DNA of 64,000 nucleotides, taken from the NCBI GenBank assembly GCA_907163375.1, contig CAJQUW010000580.1, positions 62,001 through 126,000 on the forward strand. Reading direction: 5' to 3'. A model generated the notes under the pieces. It was not told where the DNA came from. It worked only from the letters and a program-made list of their open reading frames with translations, and made no database searches. Positions 1 to 13,700 of the stretch are shown piece after piece. This DNA is from Prostheceraeus crozeri. Taxonomy: Eukaryota > Platyhelminthes > Polycladida > Euryleptidae. The stretch's first letter is position 1. Every line of letters begins with the position of its first letter. Position numbers and translations under genes: made by a program.

Positions 1-665
1 AAGCTCTTCGGATCTCTTCTTAGTTCCACCACCAGCAACGCGTTTGCGATCTGTGTTCCCACTCTGTAGTTGTTCTTTGATGTTTTCTTCATTGTCCCTC
101 CATTCACGGATGCGTTTCCTATCATATTAAACACTTTAGCGGTGTCAGATATCGTATGGTGTTTCAAATAATCAATAGCAGCTGCCTTGTACTTTAGTGA
201 GTAAACCTTGTACTTGCCCATCTCGACGTAATAACTAGACTGCCATGAAATATTCTGCGTTACAAAGTCTTAGGCATCTATTCGCTATCTTATCAAATCA
301 ATAAGGAGGGGAACAATGATATCGACCAATCACTGCTGCTGCGGTGTCTTCTCGATCAGTGATATACTATAAGTGACGTCCATGGCTGGATACAGAACAA
401 TCTCAGTAAAGTTGTGCGAGTTCGATGTATGAAGAAACTAGGCTACCTGGCTCATACATAAGACGTAGCTTCCATAGCTATCGCATAGGCGCAACTAATA
501 TCAGTTGGTAGACTGAAATGAGTGGTTATTAGAAACTGGGCGATTATTAGAGGTTGGGCGATTATTAGAGGCTGGGCGATTATCGAATACGACGTCATTT
601 ACAGGGGCGCTTATTGGAGGTTGGGCGATTATTTGAGGGTGGGCGATTATTAGAAGGAATACGGC
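1..665 (-). mobile_element. pogo/Tigger-like DNA transposon, 5' part, with degraded transposase start
   Basis: A transposase N-terminus begins at ATG 221-219 (minus): MGKYKVYSLKYKAAAIDYLK, then HHTISDTAKVF. After a one-base loss near 120-135 the next frame continues RKRIREWRDNEENIKEQL and KRVAGGGTKKRSEEL up to the edge. KRIREWR plus a following GGG(R/T)K element is the layout of CENP-B/pogo-type DNA-binding HTH domains. Upstream (520-660) lie about six copies of an 18-bp motif, GAGGTTGGGCGATTATTA, typical of subterminal repeats. The right end, near 660-675, is approximate. The transposase C-terminus is outside the window. Confidence 0.62.
520..660. repeat. 18-bp subterminal repeats of the pogo-like element
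   Basis: The core GGGCGATTATTAGAGG recurs around 537, 555, 573, 621 and 639, with a degenerate copy near 604. The spacing is mostly 18 bp, with a break at 590-602. It is probably the transposase binding array. Confidence 0.7.
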
Positions 666-1663
666 AGTATTCCCTAGCTGCTACATTTTTAACAGCACTA
701 TTTTTAGCGACCAGGGAAGTTAAAGCCATAGAGTAGGGTTAAAGCTCAAAATTTGTGTAGATCACACTAAGAGCTCTCTCTCAATGCTCGAATTCGGGAG
801 AGGCAAGGTCAGACTGGAGACACAAAAAAATGAACTGCTCTGTACAACACGAAAACATTTGTAACTTACTGACTAATGTCAACGATTACATGCACATTTT
901 GTTAAGAGAGGACTTATTGGAATTGGGGTGGATTTTTTGTAGCCCAATCCCAATAGCTATTGGGATCCCAATTGGAATCCCAATCCCAACGGCAAGCCTG
1001 TGTATCAATGATGAACACTGAATAGGTTGGACTTTCAGACTATCAAAACGTGATTCATGAAAAATTTGCAGAATTTGTGAGACATTGATATAATGATCTA
1101 TCTAGGACAAGAGTATGTGAAGTGCACTTTGCAGGAATTGGACTCCAATCTGTAGGGTGCTGGTAATCATGTTAGCCCTGAAATGGTCTATTATATGGGC
1201 TTCGGGGATGAAATCCAATTCTGATCATTTGAATCCACTTTCTTCAAAACTGGGGAAATGTACTGAATTGCAATCGATCAGATCGATCATATTTCGAAGT
1301 AATCGACAAATCAGTGATGATTACTAAAAGAGTACATTGTAGCACTTGAGAACATAATTTTTCACACATACTATACACAAGAAATGGATAAGATTTCTTC
1401 ATCAGCTTTTGCATGCGCTATTATACTCGTACGTTGTTTTACAAGTGCTCTCTTATGCATCTATTTAGTTATAATAGCACTTTTGAATTAATTTGCCAAG
1501 TTATCAAACATTGTCCAACTCATGAAGAATAGTCGCTGCTAAACAATCAGTAAAAATGAAATGCAAGTTTCAATACAAAATATTTTTTGTCGTAGTAATT
1601 AGAAAGAATAGGCTGCAGGACATTCAGAAAAATCATATTTTCACAGTGAGAAACTTCACTCAC
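666..1663. other. Non-coding stretch, no gene seen
   Basis: No exon with a family match is visible. The only local structure is a palindromic cluster of CCCAAT/ATTGGG motifs at about 935-995. It is probably intron sequence of the giant gene. Confidence 0.6.
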
Positions 1664-1773
1664 GGCTGCGTAGGTGGCGCTACTAACGATATAGTTGATG
1701 ATGAGCTTGACAGATCAATGTCGTCTTTGTCTTCTTCTTCTGACCACGCCCGACCACGCCTTTGAATCTCCTC
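1664..1773 (-). CDS. Exon 23: acidic and Ser-rich tail after the kinase
   Basis: The acceptor AG lies at 1774-1775 and the donor GTGAGT at 1658-1663; it enters in phase 0 and leaves in phase 2, after a 63-bp intron. It codes EEIQRRGRAWSEEEDKDD, then IDLSSSSSTISLVAPPTQP: low complexity with no Ig fold, so it looks like the start of a disordered inter-kinase linker. The gene must continue leftwards; I found no further exon in 1-1657. Confidence 0.82.
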
Positions 1774-4700
1774 CTGTTATAAAATGAAAGTAGGTAAAGA
1801 ATTTGAAAATATCCATTAAAATTATTATTAAATTACCCTTTGTTGATAATGTTCTATGTATTGCGGGAGTCGATCCATCTTGATAACAGTTCCTTCCTGT
1901 TTTGTATGATCAGAATCAATCCAGGGATGACTGCTCATTTCCATAGAGGATAGCCTTTGACTAAAACACAGACAGATGTGATTATTATTTGCATGAAAGC
2001 AACTTGACTATGAAAACAGTGAAGTATTATATAACATCTAATTGATACTTCTTCCCACAGACGCATTGAATCAATGTTGCTCCCGCAGACATCAGTTGTG
2101 CACATGCATAACTTGCATCATGTGCAACAAAAAAGTGATAATGCCAATTATTTTATTGCATAATATTGCATCCATATCACTTAAGTCGCTAAGTGAAATA
2201 TATTAGTCTTCAGTTGACTAGAAAAGAAGCTTCATTTTCACGCCATTGCTGTACAGCGCACTCTACTGATTGCAATAGATACTGAATCGCAAGTACAATA
2301 TACCGAATGTCAAATGTTCCAAATCATCATATGTTTATCGAATCAAATGTACACATTCAACGGTTGTCAGCATACGAAATGCATAGCTGCTAATAGGAGA
2401 AAAAACTAAACTGTTGTTTTAACCACTTTTGTAAGCAAATTAATTAATAGCTGAATAATTATCTGGAGAATAAGGAATACTTATAAAAGATATTCATTTA
2501 TGATCGAGGCAAATTCATGCAACAATGCATGATTGTATTTTTGACTATGAGGGAATGAAAAAAAACGCTTTGGTAATAACTTCGTTTAATGAAATTCATT
2601 AATCATTCAAAAATACTTTAACACAACCATAAAAGTCGGTGTAATGTCGGGTCTGCAGCTTTTTATATTACAAGCCAGGAGCAGTGGCCTTGTGGAGGAA
2701 GTTCGGTACATTCAAACCTGTGTTAGTTAACATAATCAAATTCTGCATTCTTGCTAATGGACTTACGAAAAGAATGAAAGGGGATAAATAAAACTTGGTC
2801 GCATGGAAGAAAGGCGTCTAAATGGGAGTATAAACAATGTTTCCTTATAAAAACAATGCTTATTTCAAATGCATCGGCTAAATGAAAATTATTGAGTCAA
2901 ATAATATTCGGGGCTGCTTCAGATAAAGAATTCACACTTGCATTTCTATTTCATCTAGTGAAATCTAATATCGAGCATCAAACGTGGAAATGACAGTATA
3001 CGTTTATGACTGTGATGAATACTATTGTCTGCTGGTAATGCTCTATCATAGAATATCTTCGGTTTTTTATTTAAGCTACACAAAGGAGACCAAATGATGT
3101 AGTGCATCTGACTTACTTTATTTCTTTTTGAAGCAGATGAGTAATGAAGTCGATCGCACCTTCTGATATATTATGGAAATAATCGTGATCGAATTCTACT
3201 TCAGCGTTGAGCAGGCGTTCCACAACCAGTCCTCCATTTTCGTCAACGAATGGATGAGATCCACACAGCCTGTTGGATGGAAAAACAGTTGAACGATTTT
3301 TGCAATTCAGCAGAAGTTTTCAAAATTGTCACCATATGTTATTGAAATTCTGTTTTATGACGATTTGGCACATGGACTATCAAAAATTAATTGTATTGCA
3401 ATTAGTTTGATTGGCACCATCGAATAGTTGCAAGTAATTAATTGCTGTCAGTCGAAACCTTTCAATTTTAAGAGGAAAGGTATTTAATTGACTGCTTACT
3501 TTCACTACCGTCAGTATTTACCATCGAAGGAAAAACATCGCATTTGCAGTGACTTTTTAGACAAACCAATTTCCAATCTGATAGCTTTTAGGAATAGAGC
3601 ACTGCACAACCTATTTAGCATCTCCATCTTAAAATAAGGTCTCACAGAAACCAAGCATGTAAAAATAAGAGGATAAACTTAGTGGTGTGAAATGGACCAA
3701 AAAGAGGACAATCAATCTGCTTGTTCGAATTGTGTTTGCTGTTGACTATTTTCCTGAAGTTTTGCTGCTTCCTCCTCAAGTATTGAAATTAAAATGTTAC
3801 CAAGATTTCAATAATATTTAAACCAGAGGTGTCATGAATTTCTTTCGGATTTCTGGGATTCGATTAATGGCAATCAAATTTCAAATTCTTCAACCGAAGA
3901 TAGAAACAATACTCAAGTATTAGTATTTATGGCCGGGAGAAGATAAGTCTCTCTTCGATCAAACTAGGCGTAAGCGCGTAATTGGTGAATATTGGTCTGC
4001 GCCATAGACGTCATTGACACTAATTTAATTTCTTGAAGTATTCATGTCCATGTGTAGTCCAAAGATGTAAAACACAAATTCATAGAGGACTTTGAAGAAA
4101 ACCTATCTCAGATCGGAAGTTATGGCATGTTGACAAGAGCATGCAGGTGATCCAAGAACCATTCTTGCAATCTCACATGAAATGAACATGTCACTTTCCG
4201 TCATTCAAGGTTCGAGTTGGAGTTCCACAATTACAAAGATCAGAATGAAGGAGGCAGAACTCAGTCTCCCACGCCGTTTAAGTAAATGAGCATAAAAGTT
4301 CCTAAAGAAATCAGAGCGGAAATAAAAAAAAACGTGACTCACATAGCGATTGAGACAAGTCTCTCATGCCGCCCAGAATCCAGATGGACCAATGTGGTGA
4401 AATTCCCAAATATACAAGCTGTCAAACCAAGTCCCTCACTCTGCCGAGATAGAAAAAACTGAAGATTCATGCAATATGAAAGGAGTGGGGAAAAAGAGCA
4501 GCGAGCAGGTATTCAACGGTCGAGACAAGTCTCTCATACTGCCCAGAATCCAGAAACAATAAAGTTGATAACATTTTTTATAATAGCGGAAAAACAAAAC
4601 GTCAATCTTTGTTGCGATCGATCGAAGCAACTCATTCTGAAGAAATTCATACCCAAAAAAGTCGAAATGGGGAAAAGAAAATGTTGACCACCAAATGGTC

Positions 4701-7700
4701 AAAGCGAGTAGTCTCCCACTTTTTCCAGACAGAACATACTGGCGAAATTCATTCCCCTCAAATGAACTGGGATCGAGCAAAAAAACGCACCACCATAACC
4801 GGAAAATGTATCTCTCACTTGACCGCAATGAAGCACGGCAAGTTTGAAAATTCTCGAAAGGAGATTAGGTAAAAGAAAGCGTTGACCATTAGATGATCGG
4901 AATGTCTTTCACTGTGCCAAATTACCGTAAGTTACAGTGTAGAGACTGCATGATGAAAAATGTGCTGATATTTGTAGGCACCAATATATTCGCTTTCTTC
5001 ATAAGGGTCTCGTCAGTGGCATAAGTCCCAAAACGCGCATTTATGTTCCCACTCGACAGCATATAAGTACTACAATTCCGAAAAATAGGAGAAATCCTGA
5101 AAATAAGATATCCTAACCCCAAAGATACGAGAAATTCCTTAACAACAGAAAAAACAGGAGGTCTGTGAAGCTTGTTACAATGCGTGCATGACAATTTATT
5201 TTTTGATTTTTTAAACAGGCCAATGATTTTTTGTCTGAACAGCCATCATTCCACAAAATTGAAGAAATAAAACATCGCAGGCCCCTACCCAGCCCGTCCA
5301 TTCAAGGCCCCTACCTAGCCTTTCAAACAGCTTGTCCATCTCAGGCCCTTACTTGGCCCGTCCATCCAAGGCCCTTACCTAGCCTTTCAAACAGCTTGTC
5401 CATCTCAGGCCCTTACCTGGCCCGTCCATCCAAGGCCCCTACCTAGCCTTTCAAACAGCTTGTCCATCCAAGGCCCATACCTAGCCTGTCCATCCAGGGC
5501 CCCTACCTAGCCTTTCAAACAGCCTCTCCATACCTGCCACTTACCTGGCCCGTCCATCTCAGGCCCTTACTTGGCCCGTCCATCCAAGGACCCTACCTAG
5601 CCTTTCAAACAGCTTGTCCATTTCAGGCCCTTCCTTGGCCCGTCTATCCAAGGCCCTTACTTAGCCTCTCAAACAGCCTCTCCATCCCTGGCTCGTCCGT
5701 CCAAGGCCCTTACCTGGCCCGTCCATCCAAGGCCCTTACCTAGCCTCGCAAACAGCCTCTCCATCCCACGCCCTTACCCAGTCCGTCCACGCCAGGCTTC
5801 GACCCTTTCCCTTTCCGTTCATCCTCTTCCTACCCGTGCGCACCGAGACCTTACCGAGTACACCTATCTCGTCAGATCCGTTCTTGGTCCGCTCGATTTT
5901 GGAAAAATTGGCTTAGGCTGGTGCATAGGTTGGTCCTACGTTCAACTGTGCTCCACCCAAAGAGCATTATCGCTACAGATGTTTTACTTAAGAAGCATAG
6001 GAATAAATTGCACGATTGACTGATATAATGAATGGTATTATATCGTGTTCATTACTTACATGAGGTACGTTATGACACCCATCGACCAGCAATCTGCAGA
6101 GAATGTTGTTCGTGCTCCATCAGCGATGTTTCCGTTGCCGTCATATAGCTCAGGTGCTGAATATTCATCAAATTGATTCGAATCAAAGATTGTTGCTTGT
6201 AAACCTTTGTCAATGACTTGCGCAGATGACATGTCCGTGAGACACAGAGTATTCGTCTCAGTGACAATGATATTCTCCGGCTAAAATGAAAATTATTTTG
6301 CATGATTACACGTGCATAAACAGCAAGTTCAAAAAAGTGCATTCAACCGGGTGGCTTAGAAATTGTTTATGTCAAGAATTAATAAAATTTGTATCTTATT
6401 ATGCCAGTAAAATTCGTACCTTATTATTATGCATGAATCGTATACCTATATAATCCTCGAGAATATAGGCCTATATTCCTACGTAGAGGAAATCAGAGAT
6501 AGAACCGACATGAAAAACACCATACTGCACCGCGCCGGCGCTGATTGAGCTCACTAACCGGCTAAACCGGTCAAAAAATAAGTAGGTCTACTTTGCCATA
6601 CTAAGACAGCCCTACATACATGATTGAAAATTCATCACAGAAATCAGTCTTGGCGTCGTCATCCAATCGTCAGAAGGATGAAATGCAGCAGAATTATTGT
6701 TTTTTTGCGATGTTACCCGCAAATATAAGTACATATATCTTCTTGCTCATCATCATCATCATCATCAAACCAGTTTGCATCCGGTTATGTCCTCGACGAG
6801 CGAGGGTGGCCGGATTCAACTCATTGCACCGAAGCCCGTCTCACACCTCTCAATTTTGACCCGTTCTGGGCATCTTCTTTTTTAAGTCCGATCTGCTTCA
6901 CCTCTTCCTCAACTTGTTTTCACCACTTGCGCCTTGGTCGGCCCGCATCCGCTTTCCCTGAACTTCAAATTAAAGTGCCTTCTAGAGAATGTCGCCCTCT
7001 TCCTTCCTAAAAACGTGACTGCACCAGTGGACTGCATTCAATTTCGCCAACTGCCCGATTTCCTCTTTCAACCCAAGCATTCTCATCAAAATGGCGCTAT
7101 TCTTTCTCTCCATCAGTTTCGTCCCACACATTGCTCATCGCCCTCCCAGTCCTCAAAATACTCATTTCAACCTCTCGCAAGCACCAAGTCTCATTACCCT
7201 ATAATATCACTGGCCTTGTGCATTTCTGATATACTGTCCCTTTCATTTTCAACGAGAATCTACTTCCAAGTAACAGTTCACATATCTAACCATTGTCGGG
7301 CATCTGTGGGTTGTATAATACTTAAAGCTGGCAACCGATAACCACATTTTCTCTATAGAGACCCTTCAGTAAGATGAACATGTTTGAGCAGCAATCTAAG
7401 TTGTACGTACATGATAGCTTAAATACTAACATTGACTAAATGCATGACGCGATATCAACGATTGGGAGATGCGATTATGGTCCATATTCCATATTAATTG
7501 AAATTACAGTATAATCCGCTTCATTCGGTTTCGCCTAATTAGTCAATTCACTTACTCGGCGATTTCATTCGAGTATGCATGAATCTCGCACTTTTAACGC
7601 GCACTAAAAATTCTGCTTAAATTGACGCCGTTGACCTTTACTTCGGAGCATGTTTTATAATACAAACGACCCTACAAATCCTACAGAGAAAATATTACAT

Positions 7701-10700
7701 CATGTCATTAGATTTTACTCCTAGAACGGGATTTCAGGAGCATTTCCTCCAGTAGGTCCTGAAATCTCATATGATTTCATATGCAAGTGTGCCATTAATG
7801 AAATTTCGCGTGTATTTTCATGAGAATTTGTTCCATTGATGAAATTACAAGAGCGTTTTAGAATAGAATATGAAATATATTTATTCTCCAAGCAAACTGA
7901 GTTTCAATCATTATGCACTTTATACAAGTGTTAAGACAAATTTCATGACATCAAGTATTAATAATTGTTGAAATGGACTTGATGACGCGCACATGGGTAT
8001 TAGGACTGCCCCTATTTCCTTCTTTGCGCATATACAAGTGCAAATGTATACATACATCATGCATGTACGCATAATGACAAAGCATACAGACGGATTACAA
8101 ATTACAGTGTTCCATACAAGCACCAAATTTACGATTTTACATAAATATGGATTGAAATATACGATGTAATGTCCCTATTTATAATTGAGTTTAATTAAGT
8201 ATTACATGCTTGACTTTATGGAGTTATTTTCACAATGCACAAAAGCGGATATCAATATACGATTTTGTGAGATGTTTTCCATTATATTCAGTTTCTCATT
8301 TGATTTCATGAGCAAATGGCAAATGCGCCTATAATGAGATTATTTCAGTCACCAACTCCATAGATGAGAAGGATTTTGACAGCATATCTTGATGTTTCAC
8401 AAGGGTCTAACTTGATATTCAACAGGACCACGTAGGAGATGCAGCTGGAAACTGCCGAAGATTAAGTTACGGCGACATCTCCTCTTACCAAATGTATAAC
8501 ATTTTGGGTTAACCAAAATACTGTGAGATGAAACTGACTTACTTTTAAACCAAGGTGCACAACTCTATTTGAATGCAAATCAACCAGGATTTCCACCAGA
8601 CTTCGACAGAGCTCAGCAGCTTTGCTTTCTGTCCACTCCATTGTAGTCGACAAATATTGAAGTAACGGTAAACCATCAATTCTGGAAACAAGCATTACAT
8701 GGTGTTTTCTTATGTTACAATTAAAAGTAATATCACATCAGTGAGGCAGTGACTATCTTCTTATCTGCAATTGTAAGTTGTTTGTGAATGATTACCGATA
8801 ACCTTCTCTCCTCTACTCATTTTATTCGTCTTTTGTTTTACTACTGGATTCACATTGCTTTCAATTTGAATGATGACATAGCTAGCTCTGACCTGTATGG
8901 CGTGACATAGTGAGAAGAGTTCGTTTGGAAATCTATAAGCTAGCAACTCTATGTATCAGCTGGTCTGCCGTTAACAGTAAAAGAGGCATTGCGTTCATTT
9001 CCTTGTTCTCAATTTTGAATATAGTTATTCTCACATGATGATAAAAATCATCCCATCTACGATAGAATATAATTCTTAGTAAATTCAATAATCAATGAAA
9101 GTCCTATGATGTCTGATGACGTTCTTCAATCCCTAAGTTTAGAAATGCGATGTTGTTGTAACCAGCTCTTAGAAGAACTTAATGTAGCTTTATATTGAAG
9201 GTCTCTTCTGCATGATTCTAATGACTCTGCTCTGCTATATACCCGGGATAATGATGTAATTGCTTCTTTACATCCAGACAGGTAGTCAATCTACTTGGGT
9301 TCATTTTTTACTCCGCCCTATATTTTCAACATTCTCAGGGACCTGCTAGCACTTTTATCCATAGAAATTGACAACAATAAAACCTCTAGAATGGAAATTA
9401 AGCTTCATGCAATGCACAATAACGGCACATAAATCGCACGCATTTTCACTTAGATGCACCTGCCAACGTCTGTATGATTGGGTTAGAATCAGTCACATGA
9501 GTAAATCGAAGCTTTTAATTGGTTCTTCATGCCCCAACTTAGTTCCCCCGGATGTGCCGCGACCTTGAGTCAATTTCCATTCTAGCGAACTTCAGATAAA
9601 CAGTTTATTTCTATGGCTGTTGATGCCAAGGCTACCAACGACGCAGTAGCACCTACAAAATTATTCGATAGCTTATTGAATGTCTCGATCATGGACTTGC
9701 ATTCGCTTGTTGACTATCAACTGCTCTTGTAGCAGCTGGACGATAACTGCGTACCGCAGGCACCGTATTGATATCAAGTTTCACTATGCGGTATCTACCT
9801 TTATTGCTTGACGGACGATAAATGACCCTCATCGTGCAATAAACATTATCGAAGAATTTATCACTACATGGCTATTGAAATGTCTTATTGCACTTTCATT
9901 GTATGCAGACGCACATTTCAGAACATAGAAATAGAACAATTGATATTTACAATGGTTAAGTAAGCTTATAGAGTTATTCTGGAGCATTTGCCAAATATTT
10001 TGATAGGAGAATCTACGGTTACGCTAAGGTAGCTTTCACCTCAGGAACTCTGTCATGAAGCGATTGGTAAACCAGCACATTGGCATTTTGAGCCATAGAA
10101 ATCGAATGATCACTATCAATGGTTTGCGCTATGAGTACGCTAACTTAGCGTTCTATCAGCAGCTCTGTTTCAGAATGAATGACAGCGTTGACAAGATGAG
10201 TAGATTGAACCGTTTTATGTAGTTAATTTTCTAGATGGTGGATTAAAATGTCATCCAAATATGACAGCGTGCTGAAACTGTGCAATTCGTCTCCGCCGCG
10301 CTGTCAAGCAATAAGGTAGTCGACCTTCGGTCTCGAAGAATCCTAGAGTACGATAACTATCACTTGACATCCTAGAGCGACCGCACAGACATACTGTTAG
10401 GCTAACAAATCTCTAAAAGTGTCATTCACTCATTGACATTTGCTTGTCACTAACAACTCACTATCTAACACTGTTTCTTTGTGGTCACCCTTAGACGGTA
10501 GGCTAATACTTTGTTTATGGGTTTTAGATTGGCGGTTAACTGTGTCATGACTTTCGAGAATTGTAGACAAGATTTACGGATGTGAAGTATAGGTTTAATG
10601 GGCATTATTAGGAATTGTACACATCGTTCGAATTACAGTTTGCTCTAAAGGATAGGTGTCTATGCCTTCATCGATTGAAATTTACATCGATTTATTTGAA

Positions 10701-13700
10701 TTGATGCCATTAAATTGAATAAAGTAGGCAAACAAGCTTCGTTTTTTATTATGCAATTGCTTATGTGCTAAAATAACATGATAACAAAAATAGGAAAGAA
10801 AAAATCTCTCCTAATTTTACGACTGCGAACAATTTCTTCTTTTGAATTCATCATGACTGACCTCCCGTGCAGACACATGGCTCCTACGCCATATCCAAGA
10901 AAAAATTCCAGGACATTCAAGGACAATTTCCAGGACATGAAAAACAGCTTTAAAATTATTTTTTATTTACTAATGACCGACACAAACACATTCTTTAGGT
11001 AGAAGATTACAGTATAGTCTGAGATCTGTGAAGTAGTGAGTGTACGTTGTAATTAATAAATGTATTGATTGATGAATTCAGGGAATTTACTCAAATTAAG
11101 GATAATCCTCAAAACTGTGAGCAGAAGATTTTTACAACAATAACCTACTGATTGGTCAATTGAAAATATTCAGAATTACAACAGTAGATTGTGGTCTCTG
11201 CGACTTAACGGTTAGCAACTCTCCATTACGATCCATTGGTCTCCGTTATGAAAGTCATTAGACGTCGGCATGAAGGGCATCTGGACGTTAAGTACTCTCC
11301 GTAAGTCTGACAGTCAGTAACGTCTATGCCTCATTAATGGAGAGTGATGACGTAAAAAGCTTCATTTTTTAACAACAGTAGACCTAGGTTTGTTTAAGAA
11401 TCCAAAAATTAGTACATCATTATAGTGCTTGTTTCAACAATTGCGGTTAGAAGATTAGATTAAATGAGAAGATAGATCACTTGCAGTGCTTCCGCTCTGG
11501 CGCAAGACGAAAACTCCGCGTGCCGGAAAATATCCGCCGAATTTTTTATACCTTGGAACAGTAAACTATACAACATCAAATCAAAGTGATAATTGGCAAT
11601 CCTCCCATTCACAATTATCATAACTTTCTTGACAGGCAATGTCACAAACAATTGTATTATATATACATAAGTATTTCAAGCCCATTAATAAATCAAGGAT
11701 TAATGATATGAACGATCACAGTGTAAATTATATGTAAAATGCAAAACAGTACGTCATCAGGAAGTTTTCAACAAGAACAATAATCATTGAAAGAAGACAG
11801 CAGTCAGAGGCGCATCTTTTTAGGAAGAGAGTCAACTCTGTCCTGTAATTCTGCTCTTTCTTTTCTTACGGATAGAATGACATCTTCATATGCTTTGAGT
11901 AATGAATCAGCAGCTTTCTCCTTTTCTTCAAGCATCTTCTTCTCCACATCTAATTCAGCTGTCATTTTCCGTTTCAACCGCACTGTGTCATCCATTTGCC
12001 GTTTTTCTCTTTTTGCCCGAATTGTCTTTCAATTTATTTTTTTTCTTCTTTTTTTAGACGTATCAGCTATTGCTGATGCGCTGTTCTTCCAGCATCGAGC
12101 ATATCCTCAGTAATGTAGAAATCATGGAAAACAGAGTTATTGTTCCTCATCGTGCATTTTGTTTGAAGCAGGGCTTCTATAGCGTCATCTTCCAAGTCTT
12201 TTCGCTTTCTTGTGAAGAAGTCATTGAGGTTAGGGAACCCTCGCTCATTATCACTATTTCCGTGAGGAAGTGAAGGACATGCTAGAGCTAAGCGAGAAAG
12301 GTGTTGGAATGTCGTCTCACGTGCGGTTTTTAGATGTCAGACAGTATACCTGAACTTCTCTACTTCCATGGGGGAATTGGATACATTTTTCAAGCAGAAT
12401 CTGCGACAGTCATTTCTCAGACTATCGAAATTCTCCGCTTATATCACGTTGAGCATTTTACGTGCTACACGAGTGACTTTCCTTGTAAATGTGTCCGCAT
12501 TTCGAGATGTTTTGGGTTCAAGGAAGCTGAGGTAGTGCAGCAAAACGCTCTCCAAGGGCAGGTACCCTTTCAATTTTGTAACCAGTGTTTTTATCTCCGT
12601 CCGAGAAAAGACAACTTTTTTTCTGCTACCGACATGTTCAGCAAGAGAAGTCACACTATATATTAGACACACTTTTCGATGCTGCAATATGGTAGGTGTC
12701 TACAAATTTTTCCAAAACTTCCTTGTACAACCCCACCGAGAATACAATGCGTGAATCAAGGGAGCGTTCTTTTAAAAAATGAGAGGTTTCACAAACATAG
12801 TTCAGATATGCACACTATGTACAATATTTCCACTGTTAGGATTAACTACAAAGACAAATGTTGTAGAAAATGCCTTGACCGTGCATTATAAAATAATTAG
12901 AAAATCTGGGAATAGGCCAAGTGTTTATATTGATAGAAAATATAAAAAATGTATGAATTAGAAAAATTATTACAAACTCCGATACGTATTTCATTGACCA
13001 CCGGTCAATATCATCAATATACAAAGACAAAGTCTGAGATTGATTTATCATGTAACAACATGTGCATACAACATCGAAATTTCACAATGATAATTTCAGA
13101 ACATCGTAAGTATAAAATCGACGGAATTTTTTTAAAATCACAAAAATTCAGCTGACCCTCAAATACATACGCATTTTCCGCAAATTTCGTGCGCGGAGAA
13201 ATTCCGCCGGAGTGGCAACACTGCACTTATGAATGAAATTAAAATTTCGAGTACATCCCACATTTAGGGAGCTTTCAAAGAACAATCCTTCCGGTTTAAT
13301 TAATTGGAAGGGATAATTACTTAACTAGTATTGAAAACTTTTAAAATTGAATTTCTTTCTCCAACCTCGACGTCGATTGAAATTCCCTTAATCAAGGTCG
13401 AGTTTGAACCATCGAGGTTTGCGAGGTCAAGGTTGCACCTCTGGTAACAACATCAATGATATTTATCATATTTTGACAGTTTGACAATACAATAACAGGG
13501 ATGAAACGCACAAATTTATGTGATATCAAAGTATCTTTAATTTAAATTAATGAAAAACTGTACGATCACAAGAAAAATATTATGAGATCGAGCATTCCAA
13601 CGGTACACAATACTTTGTTATAATGAATCAGATACTAGCCGAATGTAAGCCGGATGCAAGCTGTGTGCGAGTTCCTTTTTTCAGAAAATTTGAATTACAT

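Larger units (their letters stand above)
3270..6059. other. Intron 20 (between exons 20 and 21) with two tandem-repeat tracts
   Basis: The intron holds the degenerate repeat near 4.27-4.88 kb and the 64-bp minisatellite at 5276-5800; the rest is unrecognised. Confidence 0.6.

Noticed and set aside
520-660. CRISPR-like regularly spaced repeat
   Set aside because: The spacing is contiguous 18-bp tandem with no unique spacers, and the context is a eukaryotic transposon.
6620-7341. Plus-strand frames including a poly-His stretch
   Set aside because: The His run is the reverse of the LINE's (GAT)n tail and the longer frame is antisense to the LINE C-terminus.
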